64,000 bases of DNA from NCBI RefSeq assembly GCF_010731855.1, contig NZ_AP022620.1, forward strand, positions 3,720,001 through 3,784,000. Reading direction: 5' to 3'. This DNA comes from Mycolicibacterium anyangense. Lineage in GTDB: Bacteria; Actinomycetota; Actinomycetes; Mycobacteriales; Mycobacteriaceae. Shown here one piece after another: positions 41,844-50,257 of this stretch (position 1 is its first letter; each line of letters begins with the position of its first letter). The notes beneath the pieces are model-generated. The model did not search any database. It had not been told where the DNA came from and saw only the letters and a program-made list of their open reading frames with translations. Position numbers and translations under genes: made by a program.

Positions 41844-42656
41844 GTGTCAGCCGATCCCTACATCGAGACCCGCGACGCCTGGGTCGAGTTCCCGATCTTC
41901 GACGCCAAGACGAGATCGCTGAAGAAGGCGTTCCTCGGCAAGGCCGGTGGCGCCATCGGCCGCAACACCGACAACGTCGTCGTCATCGAGGCACTGCGCG
42001 ACATCACCATGACCCTGAAGATGGGCGACCGGGTCGGGCTCGTCGGCCACAACGGTGCCGGCAAGTCGACGTTGTTGCGGCTGCTGTCCGGAATCTACGA
42101 GCCCACCCGCGGCTCGGCGACCGTACGTGGCCGTGTCGCACCGGTTTTCGACCTCGGCGTCGGGATGGATCCGGAGATCTCCGGCTACGAGAACATCATC
42201 ATCCGCGGGCTGTTCCTCGGGCAGACCCGCAAGCAGATGGCCGCCAAGGTCGACGAGATCGCCGAGTTCACCGAACTCGGCGAGTACCTGTCGATGCCGC
42301 TGCGCACCTATTCGACGGGTATGCGGGTGCGACTGGCCATGGGTGTGGTCACCAGCATCGACCCGGAGATCCTGCTGCTCGACGAGGGCATCGGCGCCGT
42401 CGACGCGGAATTCCTGAAGAAGGCACAGCACCGGTTGCAGGCGCTGGTCGAGCGGTCCGGAATCCTGGTCTTCGCAAGCCATTCCAATGAATTCCTGGCC
42501 CGGTTGTGCAAGACCGCGATGTGGATCGACCACGGTACGGTCCGGATGAGCGGCGGGATCGAGGATGTGGTGCGCGCCTACGAGGGCGAGGACGCCGCCC
42601 GCCACGTACGCGAGGTCCTAGAGGAACACAAGGCGGATTGGTCGACGCAGCCGTGA
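41844..42656 (+). CDS. rfbE: ABC transporter ATP-binding protein for galactan export (Wzt-like)
   Basis: A 270-residue ATPase of the polysaccharide-exporting ABC-2 group. Walker A GHNGAGKST is at 68-76, the signature region is YSTGMRVRLAM, and Walker B is ILLLDEGIG, followed by the H-loop in FASHSNEF. The N-terminal IFDAKTRSLKKAFLG segment is typical of Wzt/TagH-like proteins. It pairs with the permease RfbD two genes on to move the lipid-linked galactan precursor across the membrane (Rv3781-Rv3783 in M. tuberculosis). GTG start 4 nt after bpa. Confidence 0.92.
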   Translation: MSADPYIETRDAWVEFPIFDAKTRSLKKAFLGKAGGAIGRNTDNVVVIEALRDITMTLKMGDRVGLVGHNGAGKSTLLRLLSGIYEPTRGSATVRGRVAPVFDLGVGMDPEISGYENIIIRGLFLGQTRKQMAAKVDEIAEFTELGEYLSMPLRTYSTGMRVRLAMGVVTSIDPEILLLDEGIGAVDAEFLKKAQHRLQALVERSGILVFASHSNEFLARLCKTAMWIDHGTVRMSGGIEDVVRAYEGEDAARHVREVLEEHKADWSTQP

Positions 42657-43546
42657 CCGAGTTGGTGTGCGCCGTCGTCGTCACCCACCGACGTCCGGAC
42701 GAACTGGCCAAATCGCTCGACGTCCTGACCACCCAGAGCCGGATGATCGACCACCTGATCGTGGTGGACAACGATAACGATTCTCGGGTGCAGGATCTGG
42801 TAGCCGGGCAACCCGTGCCGACGACCTACCTCGGGTCACGCCGAAACCTCGGTGGCGCAGGTGGTTTCGCATTGGGGATATTGCATGCCCTCGCGCTGGG
42901 CGCGGACTGGGTGTGGCTGGCCGACGACGACGGCCGGCCCAAGGATCCCGAAGTGCTCGCCACCCTGCTGGCCTGCGCCGCCCGGCACGGACTGGCCGAG
43001 GTCTCACCGATGGTGTGCGATCTCGACGACCCCGAGCGGTTCGCGTTCCCAGTCCGTCAGGGTCTGAAATGGCTTCGCCATCCACGCGAGCTGGGCAGCG
43101 GAAGCTTCCTGAGCGGCTACGCCTCGCTGTTCAACGGCGCGTTGTTCCGCGCCGAAACCCTGACCGCCGTGGGTGTTCCGGATATTCGGCTGTTCGTCCG
43201 CGGCGACGAGGTCGAGGTGCACCGGCGGCTAGTCCGCAGCGGGTTGCCGTTCGGCACCTGCCTGGACGCGGTGTACCTGCATCCCTACGGCACCGACGAG
43301 TTCAAGCCGATCCTCGGCGGCCGGATGCACACCCAATACCCCGACGATCCGGCCAAGCGGTTCTTCACCTACCGCAACCGCGGCTACCTGCTGTCGCAGC
43401 CGGGTCTGCGCAAACTCCTGCCGCAGGAATGGCTGCGCTTCGGGTGGTACTTCCTGGTGACCCGTCGCGATCCCGCCGGACTACGCGAATGGATTCGATT
43501 GCGGCGCATGGGCCGTAAGGAGAGGTTCGGGAGGCCTTCAGCGTGA
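42653..43546 (+). CDS. glfT1: Galactofuranosyltransferase GlfT1
   Basis: A 297-residue GT2 enzyme. CAVVVTHRRPDELAKSLDVL is the nucleotide-binding start, the metal motif DDD lies at 91-93 in WLADDDGRP, and VRGDEVEVHRRL contains the likely catalytic acid region. In M. tuberculosis, GlfT1 (Rv3782) adds the first two galactofuranose residues to the rhamnosyl-GlcNAc-decaprenyl primer. It starts with GTG overlapping the rfbE stop by 4 bp, and its last codon overlaps rfbD in the same way, so the three genes are tightly coupled. Confidence 0.93.
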   Translation: MTELVCAVVVTHRRPDELAKSLDVLTTQSRMIDHLIVVDNDNDSRVQDLVAGQPVPTTYLGSRRNLGGAGGFALGILHALALGADWVWLADDDGRPKDPEVLATLLACAARHGLAEVSPMVCDLDDPERFAFPVRQGLKWLRHPRELGSGSFLSGYASLFNGALFRAETLTAVGVPDIRLFVRGDEVEVHRRLVRSGLPFGTCLDAVYLHPYGTDEFKPILGGRMHTQYPDDPAKRFFTYRNRGYLLSQPGLRKLLPQEWLRFGWYFLVTRRDPAGLREWIRLRRMGRKERFGRPSA

Positions 43547-44373
43547 CCTTCACCGACGCCGCCACCCAGTCCAAGACGTTCACGCGGGCGTGGGGCGACC
43601 TGATCGACGGATTCCGCAAGCGTGAGCTGTGGCTTCATCTCGGCTGGCAGGACATCAAGCAGAAGTACCGCCGCTCGGTTCTGGGCCCGTTCTGGATCAC
43701 CATCGCCACCGGCACCACCGCGGTGGCGATGGGTGCGCTGTACTCCCAGCTGTTCCATCTGCCCCTGGCCGAGCACCTGCCGTACGTGACGCTGGGGCTG
43801 ATCATCTGGAACATGATCAACGCGGCGATCCTCGAAGGCGCCGACGTGTTCATCGCGAACGAGGGCCTGATCAAACAGCTGCCGACTCCGCTGTCCGTGC
43901 ACGTCTATCGGTTGGTGTGGCGGCAGATGATCCTGTTCGGCCACAACATCGTCATCTACGTGGTGATCGCGATCATCTTCCCCAAACCCTGGTCGCTGGC
44001 CGACCTGTCGGTGATCCCGGCACTGATTCTGATCATGCTGAATTGCGTGTGGGTGTCGTTCTGCTTCGGCATCCTGGCGACCCGCTACCGCGATATCGGG
44101 CCGCTGCTGTTCTCGGTGGTCCAGTTGCTGTTCTTCATGACGCCGATCATCTGGAACGCCAACACGTTGGAGCAGCAGGGTGCCGGCAAGTGGGCCAAGA
44201 TCATCGAGCTCAACCCGCTGCTGCACTATCTGGACATCCTGCGGTCCCCGCTGCTGGGTGCTCACCAGGAGTTGCGGCACTGGATCGTGGTGGTGGGCCT
44301 GACGATCGTCGGCTGGCTGGTGGCGGCATTCGCGCTGCGGCAGTACCGGGCGCGCGTTCCGTACTGGGTGTAG
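43543..44373 (+). CDS. rfbD: ABC-2 type permease for galactan export (Wzm-like)
   Basis: A 276-residue ABC-2 permease with six hydrophobic segments. The N-terminal amphipathic region contains LIDGFRKRELWLHLGWQDIKQKYRRS, a cytoplasmic gate-helix motif of O-antigen exporters, and PLLFSVVQLLFFMTPIIWN is a typical late helix pair. It forms the channel for RfbE and exports the lipid-linked galactan. GTG start overlaps glfT1 by 4 bp. Confidence 0.92.
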   Translation: MTFTDAATQSKTFTRAWGDLIDGFRKRELWLHLGWQDIKQKYRRSVLGPFWITIATGTTAVAMGALYSQLFHLPLAEHLPYVTLGLIIWNMINAAILEGADVFIANEGLIKQLPTPLSVHVYRLVWRQMILFGHNIVIYVVIAIIFPKPWSLADLSVIPALILIMLNCVWVSFCFGILATRYRDIGPLLFSVVQLLFFMTPIIWNANTLEQQGAGKWAKIIELNPLLHYLDILRSPLLGAHQELRHWIVVVGLTIVGWLVAAFALRQYRARVPYWV

Positions 44374-44389
44374 TCGGTCGCGGGAGGGA

Positions 44390-45727
44390 TCACGCATAGG
44401 GATCCATCTCGATGGCACGCCTGACCGTGCTGAGCGCGTCGGGAAGTGCGGCAAGGCTGGCGGATCCCAGCGCAAGGCGGATCGCCTGCGGCGGATTCGC
44501 GGTGATGGCGAACGGCTCCGCTGTCGAGATCGAGATCCGGCTCTCGGACAGGGTGGCGGCGATCCGGTCGGCTCGGGCGTTGTCGGGCAGCTTCACCCAG
44601 GTGAAGTACGACGTCGGATAGGTGGACTGCTCCAACCCCTTCAGCGCGTCGGCTGCCATGGCCTGCCTGCGCAAGGCGTCGGCTCGCTTCTGAGCTTCCA
44701 ACCGTGCCACTGTCCCGTCCGCCAGCCAGCGGGTCACGATCGCGGTGGTGAGCGCGGGAGTGTTCCAGGTCGTCGCGCGGATTGCGCGCTCGATGGCGGG
44801 CATTCGGCCCGCCGGCGCCACCACAAATCCGACGCGCAGGCCAGTGGCGACGTTCTTGGAGATACCGGAGACGTACACGGTGTGCTCGGACGCGAGCGCT
44901 GCCAGCGGAGGCGGCGGCCGGTCTACCAGATAGGCGTAGGACGCATCCTCGATGATGAGCAACTCATGCTCGTAGGCGATGTCCCGCAACTCTTTCCGGG
45001 CTTCGCCGTCGAGAACCCAGCCCAGCGGATTGTGCAATGTCGGCATGGCATAGAGAGCGCGAACCGGCCGGCGCCGACACAGGCTCTTCAGCGCATCGAG
45101 ATCTGGGCCGTTCACAGTTGTTGGTAGCGGCGCCAATTCGAGATGCAGTGCTTCGGCCAGCACTCTGAAGCCGGGGTAGGTGACGGCGTCGGCGGCGACG
45201 ACGTCCCCCGGCTGCAAGGTCGCCAGCGCGGTGACAGTCAGCCCGTGTTGGGCGCCGTTGACGAGGGCAACGCGATCGGGAGTGACATCGAGTCCGCGGC
45301 TGAGCAGGTGGGTGGCCACCACGGCTCGGTCGCGTTCCCGGCCCCCGTGAGGTTGGTAGCGCAGCAGTATGTCCAGATCGCCGGAACCGGCCAGCTCCCG
45401 CAATGCGTGGCGCAGGAGGGCGGCTTGGTCGGGCAGGACGGGATAGTTGAAATTCAGGTCGACGATGTCGCCGGCGAGGGCGTGCTGGTCGATACCGTGA
45501 CCCGGCGGGAGTGCGAGGTCACGAACGAACGTCCCGCGCCCCTGCTCGCTGCTGACCAGTCCCATTGCGCGCAGTTCGGCGTAGATGCGCGAGGCAGTGA
45601 CCACGGCGATTCCTGCGCTGGCCGCGAGATCCCGATGCGTCGGCAACTGCGTTCCGGCACTGAGCCGGCCGCTGCGGATGTCGGCGGCCAGTGCGTCCAA
45701 GATCGGCTTGTAGCGGGCTGCTGGCAC
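44390..45727 (-). CDS. MocR-type (GntR-HTH plus aminotransferase) transcriptional regulator
   Basis: A 445-residue regulator. Residues 1-75 form a GntR winged helix (RLSAGTQLPTHRDLAASAGI, VVTASRIYAELRAMGLV). The rest is a class I aminotransferase-like domain that binds PLP through Lys in VSGISKNVATGLRVGF. MocR proteins sense PLP or amino compounds and control a neighbouring gene. It is divergent from a DJ-1/PfpI gene with a long inverted repeat between them, the likely binding site. GTG start at 45727. Confidence 0.9.
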   Translation of the reverse strand: MPAARYKPILDALAADIRSGRLSAGTQLPTHRDLAASAGIAVVTASRIYAELRAMGLVSSEQGRGTFVRDLALPPGHGIDQHALAGDIVDLNFNYPVLPDQAALLRHALRELAGSGDLDILLRYQPHGGRERDRAVVATHLLSRGLDVTPDRVALVNGAQHGLTVTALATLQPGDVVAADAVTYPGFRVLAEALHLELAPLPTTVNGPDLDALKSLCRRRPVRALYAMPTLHNPLGWVLDGEARKELRDIAYEHELLIIEDASYAYLVDRPPPPLAALASEHTVYVSGISKNVATGLRVGFVVAPAGRMPAIERAIRATTWNTPALTTAIVTRWLADGTVARLEAQKRADALRRQAMAADALKGLEQSTYPTSYFTWVKLPDNARADRIAATLSESRISISTAEPFAITANPPQAIRLALGSASLAALPDALSTVRRAIEMDPYA

Positions 45728-45738
45728 GCCCGGATTGT

Positions 45739-45768
45739 ATGCATGACAATTCTTTGACCGTCATGCAT
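45739..45768. promoter_or_regulatory. Inverted repeat between the MocR regulator and DJ-1/PfpI genes
   Basis: ATGCATGAC (45739-45747) and GTCATGCAT (45760-45768) are perfect 9-bp arms separated by 12 bp, so their centres are 21 bp apart, two helical turns. TTGACC (45754-45759) within the spacer could be the -35 of the DJ-1 gene. The MocR protein is the obvious ligand. Confidence 0.6.
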
Positions 45769-45807
45769 GGGAGTTCCTACCGTCTCATCACGACGAAAGG
45801 ACTCTTC

Positions 45808-46431
45808 ATGCACATCGCCATCCTGACCTTCGAGGGCTACAACGAACTGGACTCATTGATCGCACTCGGCGTGCTCAACCGCGTGCAGGCCGATGACTGG
45901 CGGGTCACCGTCGCTACCCCCACCGAGCGGGTGACGTCGATGAATGGCGTCACGATCGGGCAGATGTCCAGCTTGACGGAGGCCCTCGCCGCCGACGCGG
46001 TGATCGTCGGCAGTGGCATCGCGACCCGCGAGGTGGTCGAGACTCCGGCGATCATGGACGTCCTCAGCGGGCTGGACCCGCAGCGCCAACTCATCGGTGC
46101 GCAATGCTCCGGGGCACTGGTCCTGGCCCGGCTCGGCCTCTTGCGCGACGTGCCGGCCTGCACCGATCTGACGACGAAACCGTGGGTGGTCGCAGCCGGG
46201 GTCGACGTGTTGAACCAGCCGTTCTTCGCCAGGGGCAATGTCGCCACCGCCGGGGGCTGCCTGTCCTCGCCGTACCTTGCGGCCTGGCTCATCGCGCGAC
46301 TGCGCGGCGAAGAGGAGGCCCGGGCGGGCCTGCACTATGTCGCACCCGTGGGCGAGAAGGACGAGTACGTCGACCGAGCATGGCACGCCATCGCGCCGTA
46401 TCTGGCCTCCCATTTGCAGGTATCTGTCTAG
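45808..46431 (+). CDS. DJ-1/PfpI family protein
   Basis: A 207-residue class I glutamine-amidotransferase-like protein. Glu13 in GYNELD and the nucleophile Cys100 in [11 protein letters not shown] match the DJ-1/PfpI elbow. The family includes glyoxalases, isonitrile hydratases and chaperones; the closest type cannot be fixed here. A GAAAGG site lies 8 nt before the ATG. It is probably controlled by the divergent MocR regulator. Confidence 0.87.
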   Translation: MHIAILTFEGYNELDSLIALGVLNRVQADDWRVTVATPTERVTSMNGVTIGQMSSLTEALAADAVIVGSGIATREVVETPAIMDVLSGLDPQRQLIGAQCSGALVLARLGLLRDVPACTDLTTKPWVVAAGVDVLNQPFFARGNVATAGGCLSSPYLAAWLIARLRGEEEARAGLHYVAPVGEKDEYVDRAWHAIAPYLASHLQVSV

Positions 46432-46459
46432 GGATTCTGCGGCTTGTCGGCGGCCCGGG

Positions 46460-46480
46460 TATACTCGAACACATGTTCGA
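46460..46480 (+). promoter_or_regulatory. LexA (SOS) box overlapping the -10 element and start codon of the HNH gene
   Basis: TCGAAC at 46465-46470, ACAT, then GTTCGA at 46475-46480 is a perfect match to the mycobacterial SOS box TCGAAC-N4-GTTCGA. TATACT at 46460-46465 is a strong -10 element 7 nt before the ATG at 46473, which lies inside the box. LexA would thus cover the promoter and start codon of a leaderless mRNA. Confidence 0.8.
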
Positions 46481-47978
46481 TACCGGCCTTGTTTCCGCTG
46501 ATGACGGCGCTGTAGTCGCCGCCATTGAGGAGTGGGCCGTCGCCGAGGCCAAGGCCGCGGCGCAGCGGATCGCGGCGATCGGGGAGCTGGTTCGACGCCG
46601 CTGCAGCGGGGACCAGCGAGATCGGTGGGCATGCGATTCCTGGGATTCCGCGGCCGCTGAGGTGTCCGCAGCCCTGGGCATACCGCACGGCCGCGCCTCG
46701 GGCGAGATGCACCTCAGCGAGGCGATGCGCTATCGATTGCCTCAAGTGGGTGCTCTCTTCCTGGCCGGCCGGTTGAGCTATCAGGTGTGCCGCGCGATCT
46801 CCTGGCGCACCATGAACGTCGGGGACGACGAGGCACTCGCGCTCATCGACGCCGCACTTGCGCAGGCGGCAGTGGCGTGGGGTCCGATGTCGGACTACAA
46901 ACTGGCGCAGGCCATCGACGTCTGGATCGACCGGTATGACCCAGGTGCACTGCGACGCACCAGGGTGACGGCACGCAGCCGCGATGTGCGGTTGGGCTCC
47001 AAGGACGAGGCGGCCGGGACCACAACCCTCACCGGCCGGTTGTTCACGACCGATGCCGCGCTGCTGGATCGCCGGCTCACCCAGATGGCGCACGCCGTCT
47101 GCGACGACGATCCGCGGACGATCGGCCAGCGACGCGCTGACGCCCTCGGCGCACTGGCTGCGGGATCCGATCGCCTGGCCTGCACCTGCGGTTCGCCCGA
47201 ATGTGCGTCAGGTGCGGACGACGGCCGGGCGTCGAGCATCGTGATCCACGTCCTGAGCGAGGCCGAAGCGCTTGAGGGGCAACCAGATCCGGCCATGTCT
47301 GGTGAGACCACGCCACCGCGGGTGACCCGGGACACGCCACTGGCCGAGGCGTTGGCACCCAACCCGGAACCTGCGCCGACCGCCAAGCCGTCGACCGCCG
47401 TGCTGACGGGTCGTGGCGGGGTGGTGGCACCCGCCCTGCTGGCCCAGATGATCCGGTCCGGTGCGAAGGTGCGCCATGTACGCCGGCCCAGCGATAAGCC
47501 TGAGTCCGGCTACCGGCCATCGGCGGCGCTGGCCGAATTCGTCCGGATGCGCGATCTCACCTGCCGGTTCCCTAATTGCGATGTGCCGGCGGACATGTGC
47601 GACATCGACCACACCGTGCCATGGCCAGCCGGCCCCACGCATGCGTCGAACCTGTCCTGCAAGTGCCGAAAACATCACTTGCTCAAGACATTCTGGGACG
47701 GCTGGTCCGACCGACAGTTGCCGGACGGCACCCTCATCTGGACATCGCCCGCCGGGCGGAGATACGTCACCCATCCGGGCAGCCGCTTGCTGATCCCGCA
47801 ATGGGTCACGACCACCGACGAACTCCCCGCTCCGTCAGACAGACCGGTCCGCGCCACCGGCCTGACGATGCCCATGCGACGACGAACCAGGGCTGCTCAA
47901 CGCGCCGCGAATATCACCCGTGAGCGCGCGATGAACGACGCCTACGTCGCCGACCGCAACGCACCGGCGCCCTTCTAG
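46473..47978 (+). CDS. DUF222/HNH endonuclease-like protein of the 13E12 family
   Basis: A 501-residue protein with an N-terminal helical DUF222 domain and a C-terminal HNH domain. The latter includes FRFPNC-like Cys pairs ([16 protein letters not shown]), the HNH core CDIDHTVPW and the later [11 protein letters not shown]. Members of the 13E12 REP family are found in many copies in mycobacteria, and some are known SOS genes. The ATG at 46473 is fixed by the -10 element 7 nt upstream. It converges on the split-barrel gene with 4 bp overlap. A mobile or DNA-repair role is possible. Confidence 0.87.
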   Translation: MFDTGLVSADDGAVVAAIEEWAVAEAKAAAQRIAAIGELVRRRCSGDQRDRWACDSWDSAAAEVSAALGIPHGRASGEMHLSEAMRYRLPQVGALFLAGRLSYQVCRAISWRTMNVGDDEALALIDAALAQAAVAWGPMSDYKLAQAIDVWIDRYDPGALRRTRVTARSRDVRLGSKDEAAGTTTLTGRLFTTDAALLDRRLTQMAHAVCDDDPRTIGQRRADALGALAAGSDRLACTCGSPECASGADDGRASSIVIHVLSEAEALEGQPDPAMSGETTPPRVTRDTPLAEALAPNPEPAPTAKPSTAVLTGRGGVVAPALLAQMIRSGAKVRHVRRPSDKPESGYRPSAALAEFVRMRDLTCRFPNCDVPADMCDIDHTVPWPAGPTHASNLSCKCRKHHLLKTFWDGWSDRQLPDGTLIWTSPAGRRYVTHPGSRLLIPQWVTTTDELPAPSDRPVRATGLTMPMRRRTRAAQRAANITRERAMNDAYVADRNAPAPF

Positions 47979-48409
47979 CTCGGATACGCACCGTGATCGG
48001 GCTCCGGCCCGAACTGGAACCGTCGGCCGGAGACCTCCGTCGGCGTGACCCGCACGTAGCGCAACTTCTCGGTGGCCACCCACGGCAGCAGTTGCGCACG
48101 GTCGGCCTCGTGGATGTCATCGGCGGCGGACAACACCTGCGCGGTGCCCCGAACGATCACGCTCCACCCATCGGCGACGGTGTGGTCGTCCACCTCGAAG
48201 AGAACTTTGTCGTTCATCACCGTGCTGAACAGCTTCGTACCTTCGGCGGTGCGGAACAGCAGCGTGCCGTTCTGCGTGACGAAGTTGACGGGAAAGATCT
48301 CCAGCTGGTCGCCGATGTGGGTGACCAGCCGACCCAGCGCAACGCTGTTCAGCAGATCCCAACTCTCGTCAGCGCTGAGGACCGTAATCGGACCCTGTTG
48401 GACTGTCAT
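47975..48409 (-). CDS. Pyridoxamine 5'-phosphate oxidase family (flavin/F420 split-barrel) protein
   Basis: A 144-residue FMN-binding split-barrel protein: [23 protein letters not shown] starts the family, [22 protein letters not shown] holds the flavin phosphate contacts, and [13 protein letters not shown] is the barrel strand. Such mycobacterial proteins bind FMN, F420 or heme. ATG at 48409; a TTG at 48430 would add seven residues. Substrate unknown. Confidence 0.83.
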   Translation of the reverse strand: MTVQQGPITVLSADESWDLLNSVALGRLVTHIGDQLEIFPVNFVTQNGTLLFRTAEGTKLFSTVMNDKVLFEVDDHTVADGWSVIVRGTAQVLSAADDIHEADRAQLLPWVATEKLRYVRVTPTEVSGRRFQFGPEPDHGAYPS

Positions 48410-48499
48410 GGCCAGATCTTGCTCCGGCAACCAGCGGCCCGAATAGGGTCGAACGGCCCTTCGCCAGCGCCTGAGCTAACGGCGCGCTACGCTCGGTGG

Positions 48500-49114
48500 G
48501 TGTTCGGCTTCGGTGGCCGCTTGGACAAGGTCGGCGTGCGCGCGTACGCCGACATCCTGGCCGCGGAACAAACCTCGGTGTCGGTCAGCATTGGGAACCC
48601 AAATCTTGTGGGCAACAGCGAGATTCGGTGGAAGCTGCAGTTGCGCGTACTCCCCGAGTCCGAACCTTCGTTCGAGGCCACCCTGCATGCGCTGCTGCCC
48701 CAACTGAACCGACCAAGGCCGGGGACCCGGGTGACGGTGCGCTACGACCCCAAGGACCACAGCAGGATCGAGTTGGATCAGCAGCCGCAGTCGCCGGCCA
48801 CCACCGCCATCGACGCGATCACCGCTGCCCGCCCCGATCTGGCCGGCAGTCAGGTGATGGGAATGCCGGTGGCCGAGATGATCCGCAATGCCATAGCCGA
48901 CCCGAACGCGTTTCGCGCCCAGATGATGCAGCGCGGCGCCGAGATGCAGCAACAGGCCATGGCGGCCATGCAGGCCGCACAGCCCCAGCCGGCTGCGCCC
49001 GCAGCGCCGGATCCGGTCGACCGACTCGAGCGGCTGGCCGCGCTCAAGGACCGCAATCTGATCACCGACGAAGAGTTCGAGCAGCAGAAGCGCCGGATCC
49101 TCGGCGAGATCTGA
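48500..49114 (+). CDS. SHOCT-domain protein, function unknown
   Basis: A 204-residue soluble protein. Residues 1-105 are a beta-rich region with SVSVSIGNPNLVGNSEIRW and VTVRYDPKDHSRIELD. A Met/Gln/Ala-rich helical linker follows (QMMQRGAEMQQQAMAAMQ), and it ends in a SHOCT motif (LERLAALKDRNLITDEEFE). SHOCT domains usually mediate oligomerisation. The GTG at 48500 follows TACGCT by 6 nt, again a leaderless pattern. Confidence 0.7.
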   Translation: MFGFGGRLDKVGVRAYADILAAEQTSVSVSIGNPNLVGNSEIRWKLQLRVLPESEPSFEATLHALLPQLNRPRPGTRVTVRYDPKDHSRIELDQQPQSPATTAIDAITAARPDLAGSQVMGMPVAEMIRNAIADPNAFRAQMMQRGAEMQQQAMAAMQAAQPQPAAPAAPDPVDRLERLAALKDRNLITDEEFEQQKRRILGEI

Positions 49115-49119
49115 CCCGA

Positions 49120-49743
49120 TCAGTCGGTCAGCGTCGACAACTCGGCGCGCAGGTTCGCCTGGGCCGGCGCCTCCCAACGCTGCCTACCGTACTCGGTGCG
49201 GAACACCCCGGGCCCGCTGAGCAGATTCGCCAGCACCTGCAGCCGCCCCTTGCGGAACACGTCATCGGAGATGTGGCCGTATTCGGCGCGGATGGCGGCG
49301 GTGTTGGACACATACCGCTCGGGAGACAGCGCCAGCGACGCCAGGTCGGCATCGGAGAGCACCTCACCGTTGTGATCACCCGGGGCTGGATCGTGCGTGA
49401 CGGTCATCCGCACCAGGCGGGCCACCTCGTCGACCAACTCTGGTTCCACTTCGAGTCCGGACAACTCGTCCTCGGCCCGGCGGGCGCTGAGTTCCTCGTC
49501 ATCGGGGCGGCCCGCGTACACCGAGTCGTGGTACCACGCCGCCAGCCGCACGGCGTCGGCGTCATCGCTCAGCGCAGCCAGTTCCTCGACATGGCGCAGG
49601 ATGTCGCGCAGGTGGTCCACCGAGTGATACCGGCGATGCGGCTCGGACCACGACGCCAGCAGCGCGCGGCCCACCGCCTCCGCGCCGGTGTTCGCGGTGT
49701 GCCGGGCGAGTAACGCCACCCACGTCTCGAGCAGATCCTGCAC
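49120..49743 (-). CDS. HD-superfamily metal-dependent phosphohydrolase-like protein
   Basis: A 207-residue helical protein. YHSVDHL (H40, H44) and AAWYHDSVYAG (H72, D73) give the HD metal site, with further acidic residues at SDADLASLALSPERY. It matches a bacterial family of predicted HD phosphohydrolases of unknown substrate. GTG start at 49743; divergent from gtrA. Confidence 0.8.
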   Translation of the reverse strand: MQDLLETWVALLARHTANTGAEAVGRALLASWSEPHRRYHSVDHLRDILRHVEELAALSDDADAVRLAAWYHDSVYAGRPDDEELSARRAEDELSGLEVEPELVDEVARLVRMTVTHDPAPGDHNGEVLSDADLASLALSPERYVSNTAAIRAEYGHISDDVFRKGRLQVLANLLSGPGVFRTEYGRQRWEAPAQANLRAELSTLTD

Positions 49744-49808
49744 CCCTCAATGGTGCACAGGCCGCGGCGCAGGCGCGCACCCACCCGGGCAGTAACTAAG
49801 CTTCACGC

Positions 49809-50222
49809 GTGTCCGACACCACCCCGACGACCCCGCTGAGCCTCAAGACGCAGGTCGTGCGCTTCATCGTCACCGGTGGCCTGTCCGCGATCGTCGACTT
49901 CGGGCTATACGTACTGCTCTACAAGTCCGTCGGTATCCAGGTCGACTCGGCCAAGGCGCTGAGCTTCATCGTGGGGACCATCACCGCGTACCTGATCAAC
50001 CGGCGTTGGACGTTCCAGGCACCACCCAGCCGCTCCCGCTTCATCGCGGTGATGGCGCTCTATGCGCTGACCTTCGCCGTCCAGGTCGGACTGAACCACG
50101 TCACGCTGCATCTACTGGACTACCGCACCTGGGCGATCCCGGTCGCGTTCGTGATCGCACAGGGCACCGCGACAGTGATCAACTTCATCGTGCAACGGGT
50201 CTGGATCTTCCGGCTGGCCTAA
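49809..50222 (+). CDS. GtrA-family membrane protein (Rv3789-like)
   Basis: A 137-residue protein with four transmembrane helices. The family signature [20 protein letters not shown] is at the N-terminus, NRRWTFQAP sits between helices 2 and 3, and [12 protein letters not shown] closes the chain. Its M. tuberculosis counterpart Rv3789, next to dprE1, has been proposed either to move decaprenyl-phospho-arabinose across the membrane or to anchor AftA; both remain inferences here. GTG 49809 follows TAAGCT by 6 nt. Confidence 0.88.
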   Translation: MSDTTPTTPLSLKTQVVRFIVTGGLSAIVDFGLYVLLYKSVGIQVDSAKALSFIVGTITAYLINRRWTFQAPPSRSRFIAVMALYALTFAVQVGLNHVTLHLLDYRTWAIPVAFVIAQGTATVINFIVQRVWIFRLA

Positions 50223-50257
50223 GTCAGAGGCCTCGCACGGTAACCTGTGGCACTGAT

